Below, piece after piece: positions 1 through 9,227 of a stretch of 64,000 nucleotides of DNA. A model generated the notes under the pieces. That model saw only the letters and a list, made by a program, of their open reading frames with translations. It did no database searches and was not told where the DNA came from. The translations under genes and the position numbers were made by a program. Source of the DNA: Anopheles merus (lineage: Eukaryota > Arthropoda > Insecta > Diptera > Culicidae); the NCBI RefSeq assembly GCF_017562075.2, contig NC_054084.1:15762798-15826797 (forward strand), read 5' to 3'. Position 1 is the first letter of the stretch, and every line of letters begins with the position of its first letter.

Positions 1-24
1 GCGCGAAATAGCTGGCATCGACAT
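1..24 (-). CDS. Possible second ORF of a dicistronic transcript (partial)
   Basis: On the minus strand a good 3' splice site (TTTACTTGCAG) ends at position 26, and the exon begins at 25 with C followed by ATG. The first codons read MSMPAISR and run off the window. A strong 5' splice site (GTAAGT, rc at 85-90) lies just downstream of the stop codon of the PIGBOS-like ORF. The two ORFs would therefore sit on one spliced mRNA, in the order PIGBOS-like then this one. Only eight codons are visible, so no family can be named. The exon could equally be more 3' UTR. Confidence 0.3.
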
Positions 25-111
25 GCTGCAAGTAAATGGCGCACATTAACATTCTTTAACGTGAATTTTGATATAAAAAAAACAACTTACATTGCTGATT
101 TGTTTTGTTGT

Positions 112-273
112 TTACGTTCCTTTGGAGGTAGTAGCCGCTGGCTCGGTGGCGGTCGTACCGGTGCGTTGTTGTTGCAGCTGCCGGAAGGTTGGTTGAAACA
201 CGTAAAATCCACCACCGATTCCGAATACCGAGATAATCAGCAGTTCCGGTAGGCGCGATCGACCGTATCTCAT
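112..273 (-). CDS. PIGBOS1-like mitochondrial outer-membrane micropeptide, 53 aa
   Basis: The ORF starts at ATG 273 and stops at TAA 112-114, giving 53 residues; human PIGBOS1 has 54. The core LPELLIISVFGIGGGFYVFQ is one hydrophobic segment (about residues 9-30) ending in the FQP motif, followed by a polar Gln/Thr-rich tail. This matches the PIGBOS1 plan of a short N-terminus, a glycine-bearing helix ending in FQP and a charged tail. In vertebrates PIGBOS1 sits in the mitochondrial outer membrane and contacts CLCC1 of the ER to tune the unfolded-protein response. That role is inferred here by homology only. A 3' splice site (CCCATTTTAG) lies directly before GATG, so a 5' UTR intron is likely. 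A donor just after the stop suggests that the transcript continues into another ORF at the window edge. Confidence 0.72.
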   Translation of the reverse strand: MRYGRSRLPELLIISVFGIGGGFYVFQPTFRQLQQQRTGTTATEPAATTSKGT

Positions 274-923
274 CCTAAAATGGGAAAAAAAATGTTATTT
301 AAGCACAATTGTTGCTTAATGCACTAGGGAAACGAACCTGCTGCCACGGGAGAAGAAACAGTTTGTTTTGATGTCTCTTGCATAACAACAACCGGTCCGT
401 GTGGATGTGAAGGACACACCGAGCACCATCTCCGGTCACTGCGTTGACAGTTGAAAAGTGTTTGGAATAATTTTAAAAATGACCGTTTCATCGAAAAAGG
501 AAAATTGCATAACGGAAGAAATGATTCCTATGTGTTTTAAATTAATCATATAGTGTTATAATTGGTAGAAACTCATTCCGAAGTCGTTTTTTGTTAAATT
601 TTTAGAAAAAAATCACATAACGAAAACGCTCTCTCTCTCTCTCTCACAAAACATAATTGAAAGAGCAAATCATAGTTAACTGTGCAAAACAAAGTAAAGC
701 ACATGTTCTGCGAAAGACACGGAGCTTTTCAAAAGAATGTATTTTCTAGCATTCTCACAAAGAGATCCAACATTTCCCAGATTTCCACTTCAAGGCTATT
801 GGTTGAATATTGTAATCTTTGCTCAAATGGAAACATCACATCACAAAGGGTATGTATGCAAATACAACTTGAAATAAAGTACGTTACATTTGCACTAATC
901 CACAATTCAGTTCCCTTGCAGCG
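274..923. promoter_or_regulatory. Divergent intergenic/leader region
   Basis: This separates the minus-strand PIGBOS-like gene from the plus-strand gene at 924. It is AT-rich and contains a short (CT)n tract near 628-645. A plus-strand leader exon probably ends at 849 (AAAGG, then GTATGT) and joins an acceptor at 921 (TTCCCTTGCAG). An ORF starting at ATG 703 would run through that junction straight into CGA TGA, so it is at most an upstream ORF of about 50 codons. A shared bidirectional promoter is inferred from the geometry; no core promoter motif stands out. Confidence 0.35.
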
Positions 924-1343
924 ATGAGAGATGCCAATGCAGAAGAACAATCAAATCTTCCTACTCCCGGGATGGTTTGTTTCCTGCCGGACGCTGACAA
1001 TCAACATGCCAATTCGGCGGACAAAATCCAACAAGAGAAGATTGCATTGGCTGCTGTAACCGTTTCCGCCGAAACGAGTTCCTACTCATCTGCATCCGAG
1101 CGCAGCAGCACCAGCAACGGGGAAACCGGCGATAGCGATATCACGCTCAACGACATTGAATCGTACACACGTTTCGAAAACGATCTCATATCGATCAGCT
1201 CAGACATGGCGCAAAGCAGCCAACCGCTAAGGAAACGTTTACCGCCGGCCAAAAAGCGAAAGTACGATTACGTTGAATCCAAGGTGAAGCAGTACTTTAA
1301 ACCACCAACAAAATGCCGCTCCAAGCAGGCACAGTCGCAATAG
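924..1343 (+). CDS. Uncharacterised Ser-rich nuclear-looking protein, 139 aa
   Basis: The ATG lies two bases after a good 3' splice site (TTCCCTTGCAG, ends 921), so this is probably the coding exon behind a leader exon. The protein is polar. A serine/threonine-rich segment (about residues 45-75) precedes an acidic stretch (GDSDITLNDIESYTRF). A basic stretch PPAKKRKYDYVESKVKQYF near residues 109-127 looks like a nuclear localisation signal followed by an amphipathic segment. I recognise no family. The 3' end faces the minus-strand 677-aa gene. Only 134 bp separate the two stop codons, and the poly(A) signal of the opposite gene (1377-1382) lies 34 bp past this stop, so the two 3' UTRs probably overlap. 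Confidence 0.6.
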   Translation: MRDANAEEQSNLPTPGMVCFLPDADNQHANSADKIQQEKIALAAVTVSAETSSYSSASERSSTSNGETGDSDITLNDIESYTRFENDLISISSDMAQSSQPLRKRLPPAKKRKYDYVESKVKQYFKPPTKCRSKQAQSQ

Positions 1344-1376
1344 GAGAAGTGTGTGTGTGGTTTTATCAGGAGATAG

Positions 1377-1382
1377 TTTATT
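1377..1382 (-). promoter_or_regulatory. Poly(A) signal AATAAA for the 677-aa gene
   Basis: An AATAAA hexamer on the minus strand lies about 95 bp past the stop at 1478. It falls inside the expected 3' UTR of the plus-strand gene that ends at 1343. Confidence 0.5.
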
Positions 1383-1477
1383 CTAATATTATATTTCATT
1401 TATAACATCTTTCCTCATTATAAATCGTATTATTACATATAAAAAAGTAGTTCCAATTTCCACTTCTCTGTGCATTA

Positions 1478-3511
1478 TCAGTGGTAGCGTTTGGCGTCTT
1501 TCAGCACGCGGACGGACACATCATTCGACAGGACGGACAGATCGACCAAGCTGTCGTCGGTGAGGGCGCTAATGTTGTGCGCCAGTGTGCGCTGCTGACC
1601 ATCGGCCGCACGTTCGGCGTACTTAATGCGCCCCTCGTGGCGAATGACCATCGTGGGTGAGTTGTTGATAAGCTTCTGCATCTTTTCGCCGCCCGGGATG
1701 CGTACCACGTTTCGCTCATCCAGCACATGGGCCCGGTTCGAGCTGATCACACCCTTGCCCGGCAGCGTAGACGTGTATCCTTTCAGATTGACGCCATGAT
1801 TTTCCTTGCTGTTGCTGCTGCTACTGCCAGTGCTAATGGCACTGTCCCGATTTTCGCTGTGCAGCACATCGATTAGGTTCATGTTGTTGTGGCGGTTTAT
1901 CTTGGTCTGCAGCATGCTCTGGGGCGTTTGCTTGATGTAAGCGCCGATGGGCGACACGATGTGATCAAACTTGCGGCCCGCCGGTACCCGCAGCTGTGGC
2001 AAACGGCTGACGGGTTTTTTGAACGATCCCGACGAAGTGACCGCCCCGCTGGGGGTTGGATGTTTTGGAGCGGCCGTTTTTCCCACGCTAGAAAACAGTG
2101 TCTGCTTTGCGCCGCTGTGTGAACCGTGGGCCATTTTGGCACCCATGCTTCCGGTAGGTGTGAGATACGACATGTGCGATGTTCCTGACGGTGTTGTAGC
2201 CCCCTTATACTTATCCTTCGGTGTGTGCAGCATTGGACGGGCACCGTCCTCCGAGTCGGAGTTGGTGCGAGACTTTACCACCTGGCTGCTGCTTTCCAGC
2301 TGCTCGCGGTACAGGTACGAATGTTGCGACTCCTCCCTGCGACGTTCTTCCTCCTCTTGCTGTTGCTTCTTCAGTGCCATCAGCTTCATGCCCTGCTTCA
2401 GCATAAAGTCCGTCTCCTCGAGTGTGTCGTTAAAGCGGTCAGGCATTTCATCCATCACGGACATTTCGTCCGGGTAGTTTTCGGTCGTCGCGCCATGCTC
2501 ATCGTAGTACGACGGTGATCCTTCCCGTTCCAGAAGGCTTTCATCTCGCTCGCTGACCAGCGACTCTAAGGGGTCTGCATTACCCAGCGTTTCGTACCCT
2601 GCCGGTCCATGTCCATGTCCATCTACCCGCTCTTCCTCACAATCGCTCGTGCTGCTGTCCAAAATGATAACGTGCTGCTGCTGCTGCTGCTGATGCTGCT
2701 CCATGTCGTCCACCAGCGACTCTCCTGCCTCTCTGGTAGAGTCCTTACTGTACCCGGATTCTTCCTCCTCGCGTTCGTGCCGGGTACGATTATCGACCGC
2801 CGTGATGTCGCTCGTTACACCCGAATCCATATCCAGTATGCTGCTACGGGCGTAAGAATCCGTCCCGAACGTATCCTGTGCCGTGCGGTACACCTCGCTG
2901 CCACTGATCGCCGAGTTTCTATTGTCCGAATCCTCCACCACCTGTTTGGCCGAGATGAACGTATCGAGGGACGAGTTTTTGGACGCTTCCGCCGATGATG
3001 TTGTTGTTTCCTCCAGAATTGTGGACGGTCTAAGCAGATGCATGCGCTTGACGGGTGAAAGTTCAACCGCACCACCGCCTCCACCACCGGGCAGTATTGT
3101 GTTTTCCCACAGTCCGGACGGTTCGTCGATTTCCTCCAGCTGCGTTACATCGCCCAGCAGCGTTACCGACCCTGGCATGGTGGCGGTTGCCGGTTTGTGC
3201 CTCTCCTCCTTCGCTCCCACGCTCGTGTCGAACCCGTTCACCTTGTCCAGCACGGCACATATCTTCTCCATCTCCTCGAAACTAGTGTCGGATATGTTGC
3301 TTATCGAGTCCCGCTCGAGAAACGTTGAATCGTTGCCGGACTGCGGCACCGGAGCCGATCGGGCTGCGTCGCGAGAGCCACCCTCGGCGGCAAGGAAATG
3401 TTCTTCGCACGCCTTTTCCTGCATTTCCTGTCGTTTGCGCTGCAGCAGCGCTTTGAAGCTTTCCTCCAGCTCGAAGGAAGATTCGGAGGAAGATGAATCC
3501 CGCGCTGCCAT
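1478..3511 (-). CDS. Uncharacterised Ser/Glu-rich low-complexity protein, 677 aa
   Basis: An intact ORF begins at ATG 3511 (MAARDSSSSES) and ends at 1478. The frame stays open a little further upstream, but a 3' splice site (TTTTCGGCAG) ends at 3534 and pairs with a donor (GTAAGT) at 3621-3616. The extra 24 residues are therefore intronic or 5' UTR. The protein is mostly disordered: serine and glutamate clusters, a seven-glutamine run (about residues 265-275), and a short charged helix (LMALKKQQQEEEERRREE, about residues 370-390). The best ordered candidate is the C-terminal third, containing KFDHIVSPIGAYIKQTP and VVRIPGGEKMQKLINNSP, both of which look conserved. I do not recognise the family. 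Such a layout fits a cytoskeletal, centrosomal or signalling scaffold, but that is only a guess. Confidence 0.8.
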   Translation of the reverse strand: MAARDSSSSESSFELEESFKALLQRKRQEMQEKACEEHFLAAEGGSRDAARSAPVPQSGNDSTFLERDSISNISDTSFEEMEKICAVLDKVNGFDTSVGAKEERHKPATATMPGSVTLLGDVTQLEEIDEPSGLWENTILPGGGGGGAVELSPVKRMHLLRPSTILEETTTSSAEASKNSSLDTFISAKQVVEDSDNRNSAISGSEVYRTAQDTFGTDSYARSSILDMDSGVTSDITAVDNRTRHEREEEESGYSKDSTREAGESLVDDMEQHQQQQQQHVIILDSSTSDCEEERVDGHGHGPAGYETLGNADPLESLVSERDESLLEREGSPSYYDEHGATTENYPDEMSVMDEMPDRFNDTLEETDFMLKQGMKLMALKKQQQEEEERRREESQHSYLYREQLESSSQVVKSRTNSDSEDGARPMLHTPKDKYKGATTPSGTSHMSYLTPTGSMGAKMAHGSHSGAKQTLFSSVGKTAAPKHPTPSGAVTSSGSFKKPVSRLPQLRVPAGRKFDHIVSPIGAYIKQTPQSMLQTKINRHNNMNLIDVLHSENRDSAISTGSSSSNSKENHGVNLKGYTSTLPGKGVISSNRAHVLDERNVVRIPGGEKMQKLINNSPTMVIRHEGRIKYAERAADGQQRTLAHNISALTDDSLVDLSVLSNDVSVRVLKDAKRYH

Positions 3512-3533
3512 CGTTTGCTGGGTGGGAAGTTGT

Positions 3534-3621
3534 CTGCCGAAAATGAAAAAAAAGCACAACAATGTCCGCCATGAAGCAAACAATGCTATCTTGCCACCTT
3601 CGATTGTTTTGCGATACTTAC
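3534..3621 (-). other. 5' UTR intron of the 677-aa gene
   Basis: The donor GTAAGT (rc at 3616-3621) and acceptor ending CGGCAG (rc at 3534) define an 88-bp intron just upstream of the chosen start. Confidence 0.6.
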
Positions 3622-3622
3622 T

Positions 3623-4399
3623 GCAAGTTTCGTAAATATAGCTTCCAGTCGTTCAGTGTGGGCGTTCCGTACGTTGGCGAGGTTTGGGTCTGTTTCTCAC
3701 TCGGCTGAGACATACTACGGATGCACGGTAAAATTCACTTCCAAGAACGGTACAAATAATTATCTACACAGCACACAGGGGCAGGTACACGGCGTACGCT
3801 TGGTGTTGTTGTTTGGCTGGACGGTTATTTTTGAATGCATTCCAACGAGCGACGCCGTTGACAGATGCCCGACAGTGGGATGTTACGTCGGGTTATTGAC
3901 ATTTGACAGATTTGTAAAATTAATTATTTTTAATTAAAACTTTATGGAAATTTTTAGGAATTCAAAAATAAGACATGAAAATAGGGTAAAAGGTAAATAT
4001 AGCACTGCACTTATTTTACAAAAGATATTTTAAAAATAAATATTTCAAATTGTATTATTCCATGCGGACTTCCCACTGTGTTGGCGGGATGTTGACAAAA
4101 ACACTGTTTTTGTCTTTATAACTTATAAAAAAATTAAAAAAAAGTACACAAATTGTAAATTATAAAAATTACCCCTTGAAAAGGAAGAATTTAACTAGCA
4201 ATATTTATGCTTAAATAATTCTTTTAGAAATAAAATCCGGCATAGAAAATGGACCGTTGAACCATGACAGCTGTATGTTTTTTTATTTGTTTATATTCAC
4301 GTCAATAACCGCGAGTTGACAACAAAGATCGCAAACGATCTTGGCGAAATTTCTAAACATTCCTGTGTAAATTGTTCCTTTTCCACCCGTTCTTCCAAA
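3623..4399. other. Intergenic region between divergent genes
   Basis: This holds the 5' ends of the minus-strand 677-aa gene and of HMG-CoA lyase. It is strongly AT-rich from about 3900 to 4250. No ORF, repeat or clear promoter motif can be supported. Confidence 0.4.
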
Positions 4400-5615
4400 A
4401 TGATGCGCTTTACCCGTTTCCTGCCATCGCTTGCACGCCATCGCCATTACACGACCGTAAGTTTCACACCGAACAAACTCAAATTCAATCGAATTCACCT
4501 CTCGCCAACCTTTGCTTATCGTTATTATCGCTTACATCATTCCGTAGAACATCTCCCAGCCCGTTGCGGTGCGTATCGTAGAGGTGGGCCCGCGGGATGG
4601 CTTGCAAAACGAGCCCACGATTCTGCCGGCCGCTGTCAAGATTGAGCTCATCAATCAACTTTCCGAAACGGGACTGCGTACGATTGAGGCAACCAGTTTC
4701 GTTAGCGCCAAATGGGTACCGCAGATGGGCGATAATGCGGAGGTACTGAAGGGCATCAACAAGCTGCCGGGCATCTCGTACCCCGTGCTAACGCCGAACC
4801 TGAAAGGATTCCAGGCGGCGGTAAGGCTTTAATGTTCCAATACCGATCGCAAATTTGAATAATAGATGCTACAATTGCCATTTACATTTACAGATGGCAG
4901 CCGGTGCCGAAGAGGTGGCCGTCTTTGGAGCCGCTTCGGAAAGTTTCTCGCGCAAAAATGTAAACTGCTCGGTTGACGAGAGCATTGCCCGGTTCCAGGA
5001 CGTTATGGAGGCGGCGAAAAAGGCGAACGTTAAAGTACGCGGATACGTCTCGACGGTAGTCGGTAAGTGTGGTCTTGTCTTCATGGCAATGCTTTCCCAA
5101 TTTTTTGCAATCAAACCTGCTTACTTTTCGCCCCTGCAGGATGCCCATACGAAGGTAAAATCAAACCGTCCGCCGTGGTGCGCGTGGTCGAGAAGCTGAT
5201 CGAGATGGGCTGCTACGAGGTGTCGCTCGGCGATACGATCGGCGTCGGTACGCCCGGTTCCTTTACCGAGATGTTGCGCGAGGTGACCAAGATCGCGCCG
5301 GTCAACATGCTGGCCGTGCACTGTCACGATACGTACGGGCAGGCGCTGCCAAACATTCTTACCTCGCTGGACTTTGGTATCGCGGTGGTGGATGCTTCCG
5401 TCTCGGGACTGGGCGGATGCCCGTACGCAAGGGGCGCCTCGGGGAATGCGGCAACGGAGGATGTGGTTTACATGCTGCACGGACTGGGTATCGAGACGGG
5501 TATCGATCTGCCGAAGCTGGTAAACGTGGGCAAGTTCATTTGTGAGAAGCTTCAGCGCCAATCGGAATCGAAGGTGAACCGTGCCATGAGGAAGAGCAAT
5601 CCGAACGCTTGCTAG
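4400..5615 (+). CDS. HMGCL: 3-hydroxy-3-methylglutaryl-CoA lyase, mitochondrial, 324 aa
   Basis: This enzyme splits HMG-CoA to acetyl-CoA and acetoacetate, the last step of leucine breakdown and ketone-body formation. Exons are 4400-4456, 4548-4820, 4894-5062 and 5140-5615; all junctions are GT-AG and in frame (975 nt). Human HMGCL has 325 residues. The N-terminus MMRFTRFLPSLARHRHYTT is a typical matrix-targeting peptide. The catalytic TIM-barrel motifs are present: VEVGPRDGLQNE (Arg and Asp of the active site), AVHCHDTYGQ (the two metal-binding His) and the signature GLGGCPYARGASGNAATED with the active-site Cys. The C-terminus reads NPNAC and lacks the CKL-type peroxisomal signal of vertebrate HMGCL, so a purely mitochondrial location is inferred. 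Two in-frame ATGs (4400 and 4403) are possible starts and differ by one residue. Confidence 0.96.
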
Positions 5616-5791
5616 AAACCGTGCAACCTTAAAGGCTCTGCACAACAGGGGTGGATTAAAGTGCATTTACTAGCGTGTAAGATTTTTAAATCCATCTGAT
5701 GGATGTAATGGTCTAAAACAAAAAAGTTTAATCACACATTTATACAAAATATTATTTTTCTACAAAGAATTTTTAATGTAAAAAAGGAACG

Positions 5792-5797
5792 AATAAA
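5792..5797 (+). promoter_or_regulatory. Poly(A) signal AATAAA for HMG-CoA lyase
   Basis: The hexamer lies about 180 bp past the stop codon. It is followed within 70 bp by the insertion site of the hAT-like element at 5860. Confidence 0.5.
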
Positions 5798-5859
5798 TTA
5801 AACCGTAATAGTCAAACCACAATCAAAACACAGCGCAGTGACGCATTGACACTACTAAC

Positions 5860-6580
5860 TAGTGATGTGCTCTTTGAAGTGCACCCTTGATTCCGATCCG
5901 ATTCCGACTCCGCCACAATCCGAACCAAACGACTCCGAATAACCTCGGACGACTCTGGACGACTCCGGACAATTCCGGACGACTCCAATTCCGGGTGAAA
6001 CAAGTGGTTCGAGTCGTCCGGAGTCGGCTGGTTTCGCTCTGAGTCGTCCGGCGTCATTCAGAGTCGCCCGGAGTCCTCCGGAGTCTGACTTCGAGCAACT
6101 CCGGCCAACTCGGAACGACTCGGGTAACTCCGAGCGACTTTGGACGACTCCGGATAACTTTGGACGACTACGGACGACTACGGACGACTCTGGACAACTC
6201 CGGGCAATTCCGGACGACTTCAATTCCGCCCAGAATTGGAGTCGTTCAGAGCCGTCCGGAGTCTTCCGGATTCGTCCATAGCCGACCGGAGTCGTCTGTA
6301 GACGGAGTCATGTGGAATCTTCCAGAGTCATCCGAAGTCTTCCGGAGTCCGACTCCGGGCAACTCCGGACAGCTCCGGATAAATCTGAACGACTTTGGAC
6401 GAACGACTCCTAACGACCCTGAACGACTCCGGGTGACTCAGAACGACTCTGGACAACTTCGGACGACTCCGGGCAATTCCGGACGATTCCGAACGACTTC
6501 GGATAATGCTGTCGGTTCCGAAATTATCGGAGTAGGATCGGAGTCGACTCCGGATTTTTACCTCCCATCACCCATCACTA
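5860..6580. mobile_element. Non-autonomous hAT-like element with a satellite core, 721 bp
   Basis: The ends are TAGTGATG at 5860 and CATCACTA at 6580, an inverted pair of hAT type. They are flanked by CTACTAAC (5852-5859) and CTACCAAC (6581-6588), an 8-bp target duplication with one difference, and 8 bp is the hAT signature. There is no transposase ORF. The core is a degenerate array of a 10-bp unit, consensus about CGGACGACTC. Its orientation flips several times: forward about 5885-5990, reverse 6008-6090, forward 6095-6235, reverse 6238-6350, forward 6350-6560. The open frames across it are by-products of the repeat. The element at 41613-43481 shares the TIR and similar TCCGG-rich blocks. 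Confidence 0.72.
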
Positions 6581-8969
6581 CTACCAACTCGAGACGTTCA
6601 ACATGACGTTTCCGAGCTGGCCTCGGGCGTCTGCGCAGACTCAAACTCGCGCGCACACGGGGCCGCCGCACGGGGTTTGCTGTCGCCGTCCGACTCGTGC
6701 TTAAATTTAGTTGAGTTTCGGTACCGCATCGGGCTACACTCGTGACCGCGCAACACCAATCCTGCACCGATCGAACAGCGCGCGAGTGGCCAAGAATCCC
6801 CAATCCATCCATCCATCCTTCCGAGCCGACCGAGTATGCATCTAACGACATAAAAGAAAAGTCTCTCCCTCCGAAAAAAAGAGAACGAGAGAGAGAGAGA
6901 GAGAGCGAGGAATCCGAAAGCAATCCGAGACGATCGAGCCGAGTTCGAAGGGAGTTACAGTGTAAGCGGGCAGTAGTTAGTAGTAACTTCCCCGCCGTGT
7001 CTATCGATCATCTGCGTAAGCAAAAGTAGTAGCAGCAGTGAGCTGAGTGAGTGAGATAGTGTGCGTTTGCAGCACAGCGTGAAGAAAAAAGGATACTCAC
7101 AATTCTCAAATTTCACAAATTAGCGCACAATCGCAATTTTGCGCAACAACCCAGTGGTGCGTGTGGCGTCGTGGTGGTGCGTCAAGGGATCTCATGTTCC
7201 ATGCGTCGATGATCCGAAAATCTTGCCAGTGAATCTCGCGCGCAACGATCACGAACGGGGTGACACGACGAGGAGTGGTGGTGGTAGTGGTCAAACCCTC
7301 CTCTTCCTCCCAAGAAAAAACAAGAGAAGAGAAGAAGATATTGGGAGCTTAGTTTATTTTTGCCCGCATTATGACTCGTTGTTCCGCTGCCGAGGAAAGG
7401 AAAACCAACAGAAAATAAAGGGGTGTGAGTGTGTGATCGTGTGTCTGTGTGTGTGTGTGTGTGTGTGTGCTGCTACTACGAGAATGTTCCGCCCGCAGAA
7501 GGAGAAATCGTTGTAAAACAGCACGGAAAGCAAGTGATTTTTCATTTTACAAGATATATTACACCTAAAACGGCCGGAAACCCGTGTCTACCCCAAAAAC
7601 GGGCGCACGGTGGTGTGAGTGAGTGTAAGTGAGTGAAACTTGAAATGTCTGTCCATTATTGGTGCGCTGCTAAATCATTATCGTGCTGCCATAGCGCCGC
7701 CGCCATCGTCGTGTAAAGGCTGCAAACCCATCAACCAGCTAGCGAGCCAACCAGCCAGAGTGAGAGTGAGAGAAAAGCTGGAGCTATAATTATAAAAGGT
7801 GATAAAGAAAAGATCGCGCTTCCTGGAATTGATCATTACACTTATTACACTACAGCTACTAAAAATGGGGGCCAAAATGGGGGAGGGAAAGGCCAACATG
7901 CACCGAAGACGTCCCAAAAAAAGGGGGAGAAGGACACAGCAAAGGAAAGACGATCTTGCGGCGGGATAGGATGGTTCAAGTTTTTCCGCCACAGAATCTT
8001 ACAAGTGTATATGTGCGTGTGTGTGTGTGTGATCATGTATTGTGCTAGTGCCCGTTTTTCCGATACCACAGCTACGCAGCAACGTGTGTATGTGTGTGTG
8101 TGCGTGTGCTGCAGCGGCACAGCCCCTTAAAGATCTTCACGCGACAACGGGAGATTCTGCTGAAGATCAGTAAATTATACGCAAACGCACGGGAGTTGGG
8201 TGGTGATGGTAGTGAACGCACGGTTGGTGGGCAAAATCCGCTTCTCAGAACCAAACGATGCGCGCGCGAAAGAGAGAAAGTATTAGCGGAAGATATTTTT
8301 AAATCATAGGCATACCGATCCGCCATCCCCCGTGCGAAAATAAAAAGGGAGTAGTAGCAGCAGCGGCCGCCCGCTCTTCTCTTTGGGGGCCGTATTAAAC
8401 GTTACGCAATCCAAGGCGAGCGTCGTGGCCTCGATGTGTTGGTGTGTGTTTGTATGTGTGTGAGTTTGTTAGATCTCAAAAAGAACCAGAGAAGTTTCTT
8501 ATTTAAAAAAAACACACACACACACACACAAACGCTCTGATCCTGATCGTGGAAAATGATCTCCACCACTTCGTCGTCGTCTAACGCCGTTGGGGCAGGC
8601 GCGTTAATAGCATAATCGATTTTCTCGAAACAGCAAGCAGGTGGGCAGAGGAATAGCTGCGTGAGGAATGGGTGGTTCGGAGCAAACATGCGGTTCTCCA
8701 ATAAATGTAGAGTGTTGATGGAAACCTGTTAAACCGCAAGCGGTATTGCAGTAAAGTAGCGCACACGCACACTGCTGGAAAATGGGAACACATCTGTCGT
8801 TCGAGCGTGCACGCGGGGCCAATGTCAGCGTGAGACGACACACTAATGGAACGCACGTGGTAACGATCGGTCGCTCTTTATGGAGCGTTTGACAAACGCT
8901 GGTTGAGGAGGTTGAGGTTTGCCTCCTTGAATAAAGTTTGTGTTTTTTGGGGCTAAATTTAAGAAAATA

Positions 8970-9227
8970 CAGGGTTTTCCAGTTTCCAGTAGTTGTAATA
9001 TTTGTGGGACACTTCCTTGACTCTTTCTTAATGGGAAGTTAACTTCATATGATAGAAATTGAACTCTATGGCATCCTATTGCGACAGGTACAATGGGATA
9101 TGAAATTCTTATTGGATTTGTTCAACAAGGGAGCTATAGAGTCCAATTCCCATCACATTAAGTTCATTTCATACAAGAAGGAGTCAATAAAGTGTCCCAC
9201 AGCTATGAGAACTCCTGGAAAGCCCTG
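8970..9227. mobile_element. MITE, CAGGG-type TIR, near-palindromic, 258 bp
   Basis: The 5' end reads CAGGGTTTTCCAG and the 3' end CTGGAAAGCCCTG, inverted with one mismatch. The inner arms also pair: TGTGGGACACTT near 9001 against AAGTGTCCCACA near 9190, and GAACTCTATGGC against its counterpart near 9135. A TA precedes the element and TGTA follows it. There is no ORF. It lies in the 5' intron of the coiled-coil gene. Confidence 0.65.

Noticed and set aside
703..849. 49-codon frame as the first coding exon of the 139-aa gene
   Set aside because: Splicing 849 to 922 places it in a frame that hits TGA at once; it is at most an upstream ORF.
3512..3583. N-terminal extension of the 677-aa protein (MFASWRTLLCFFFIF...)
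   Set aside because: It crosses a clear 3' splice site and a pyrimidine tract, so it is intron sequence.
5885..6560. CRISPR-like array
   Set aside because: The units are contiguous 10-mers with no spacers, in a eukaryotic genome, inside a transposon.
5855..6606. Overlapping frames of 122-148 codons rich in Ser/Arg/Pro
   Set aside because: They arise from the 10-bp satellite, which stays open in several frames; no gene-like composition.
7429..7632. Cys/Val-repeat open frame
   Set aside because: Produced by a (GT)n tract in the leader region.
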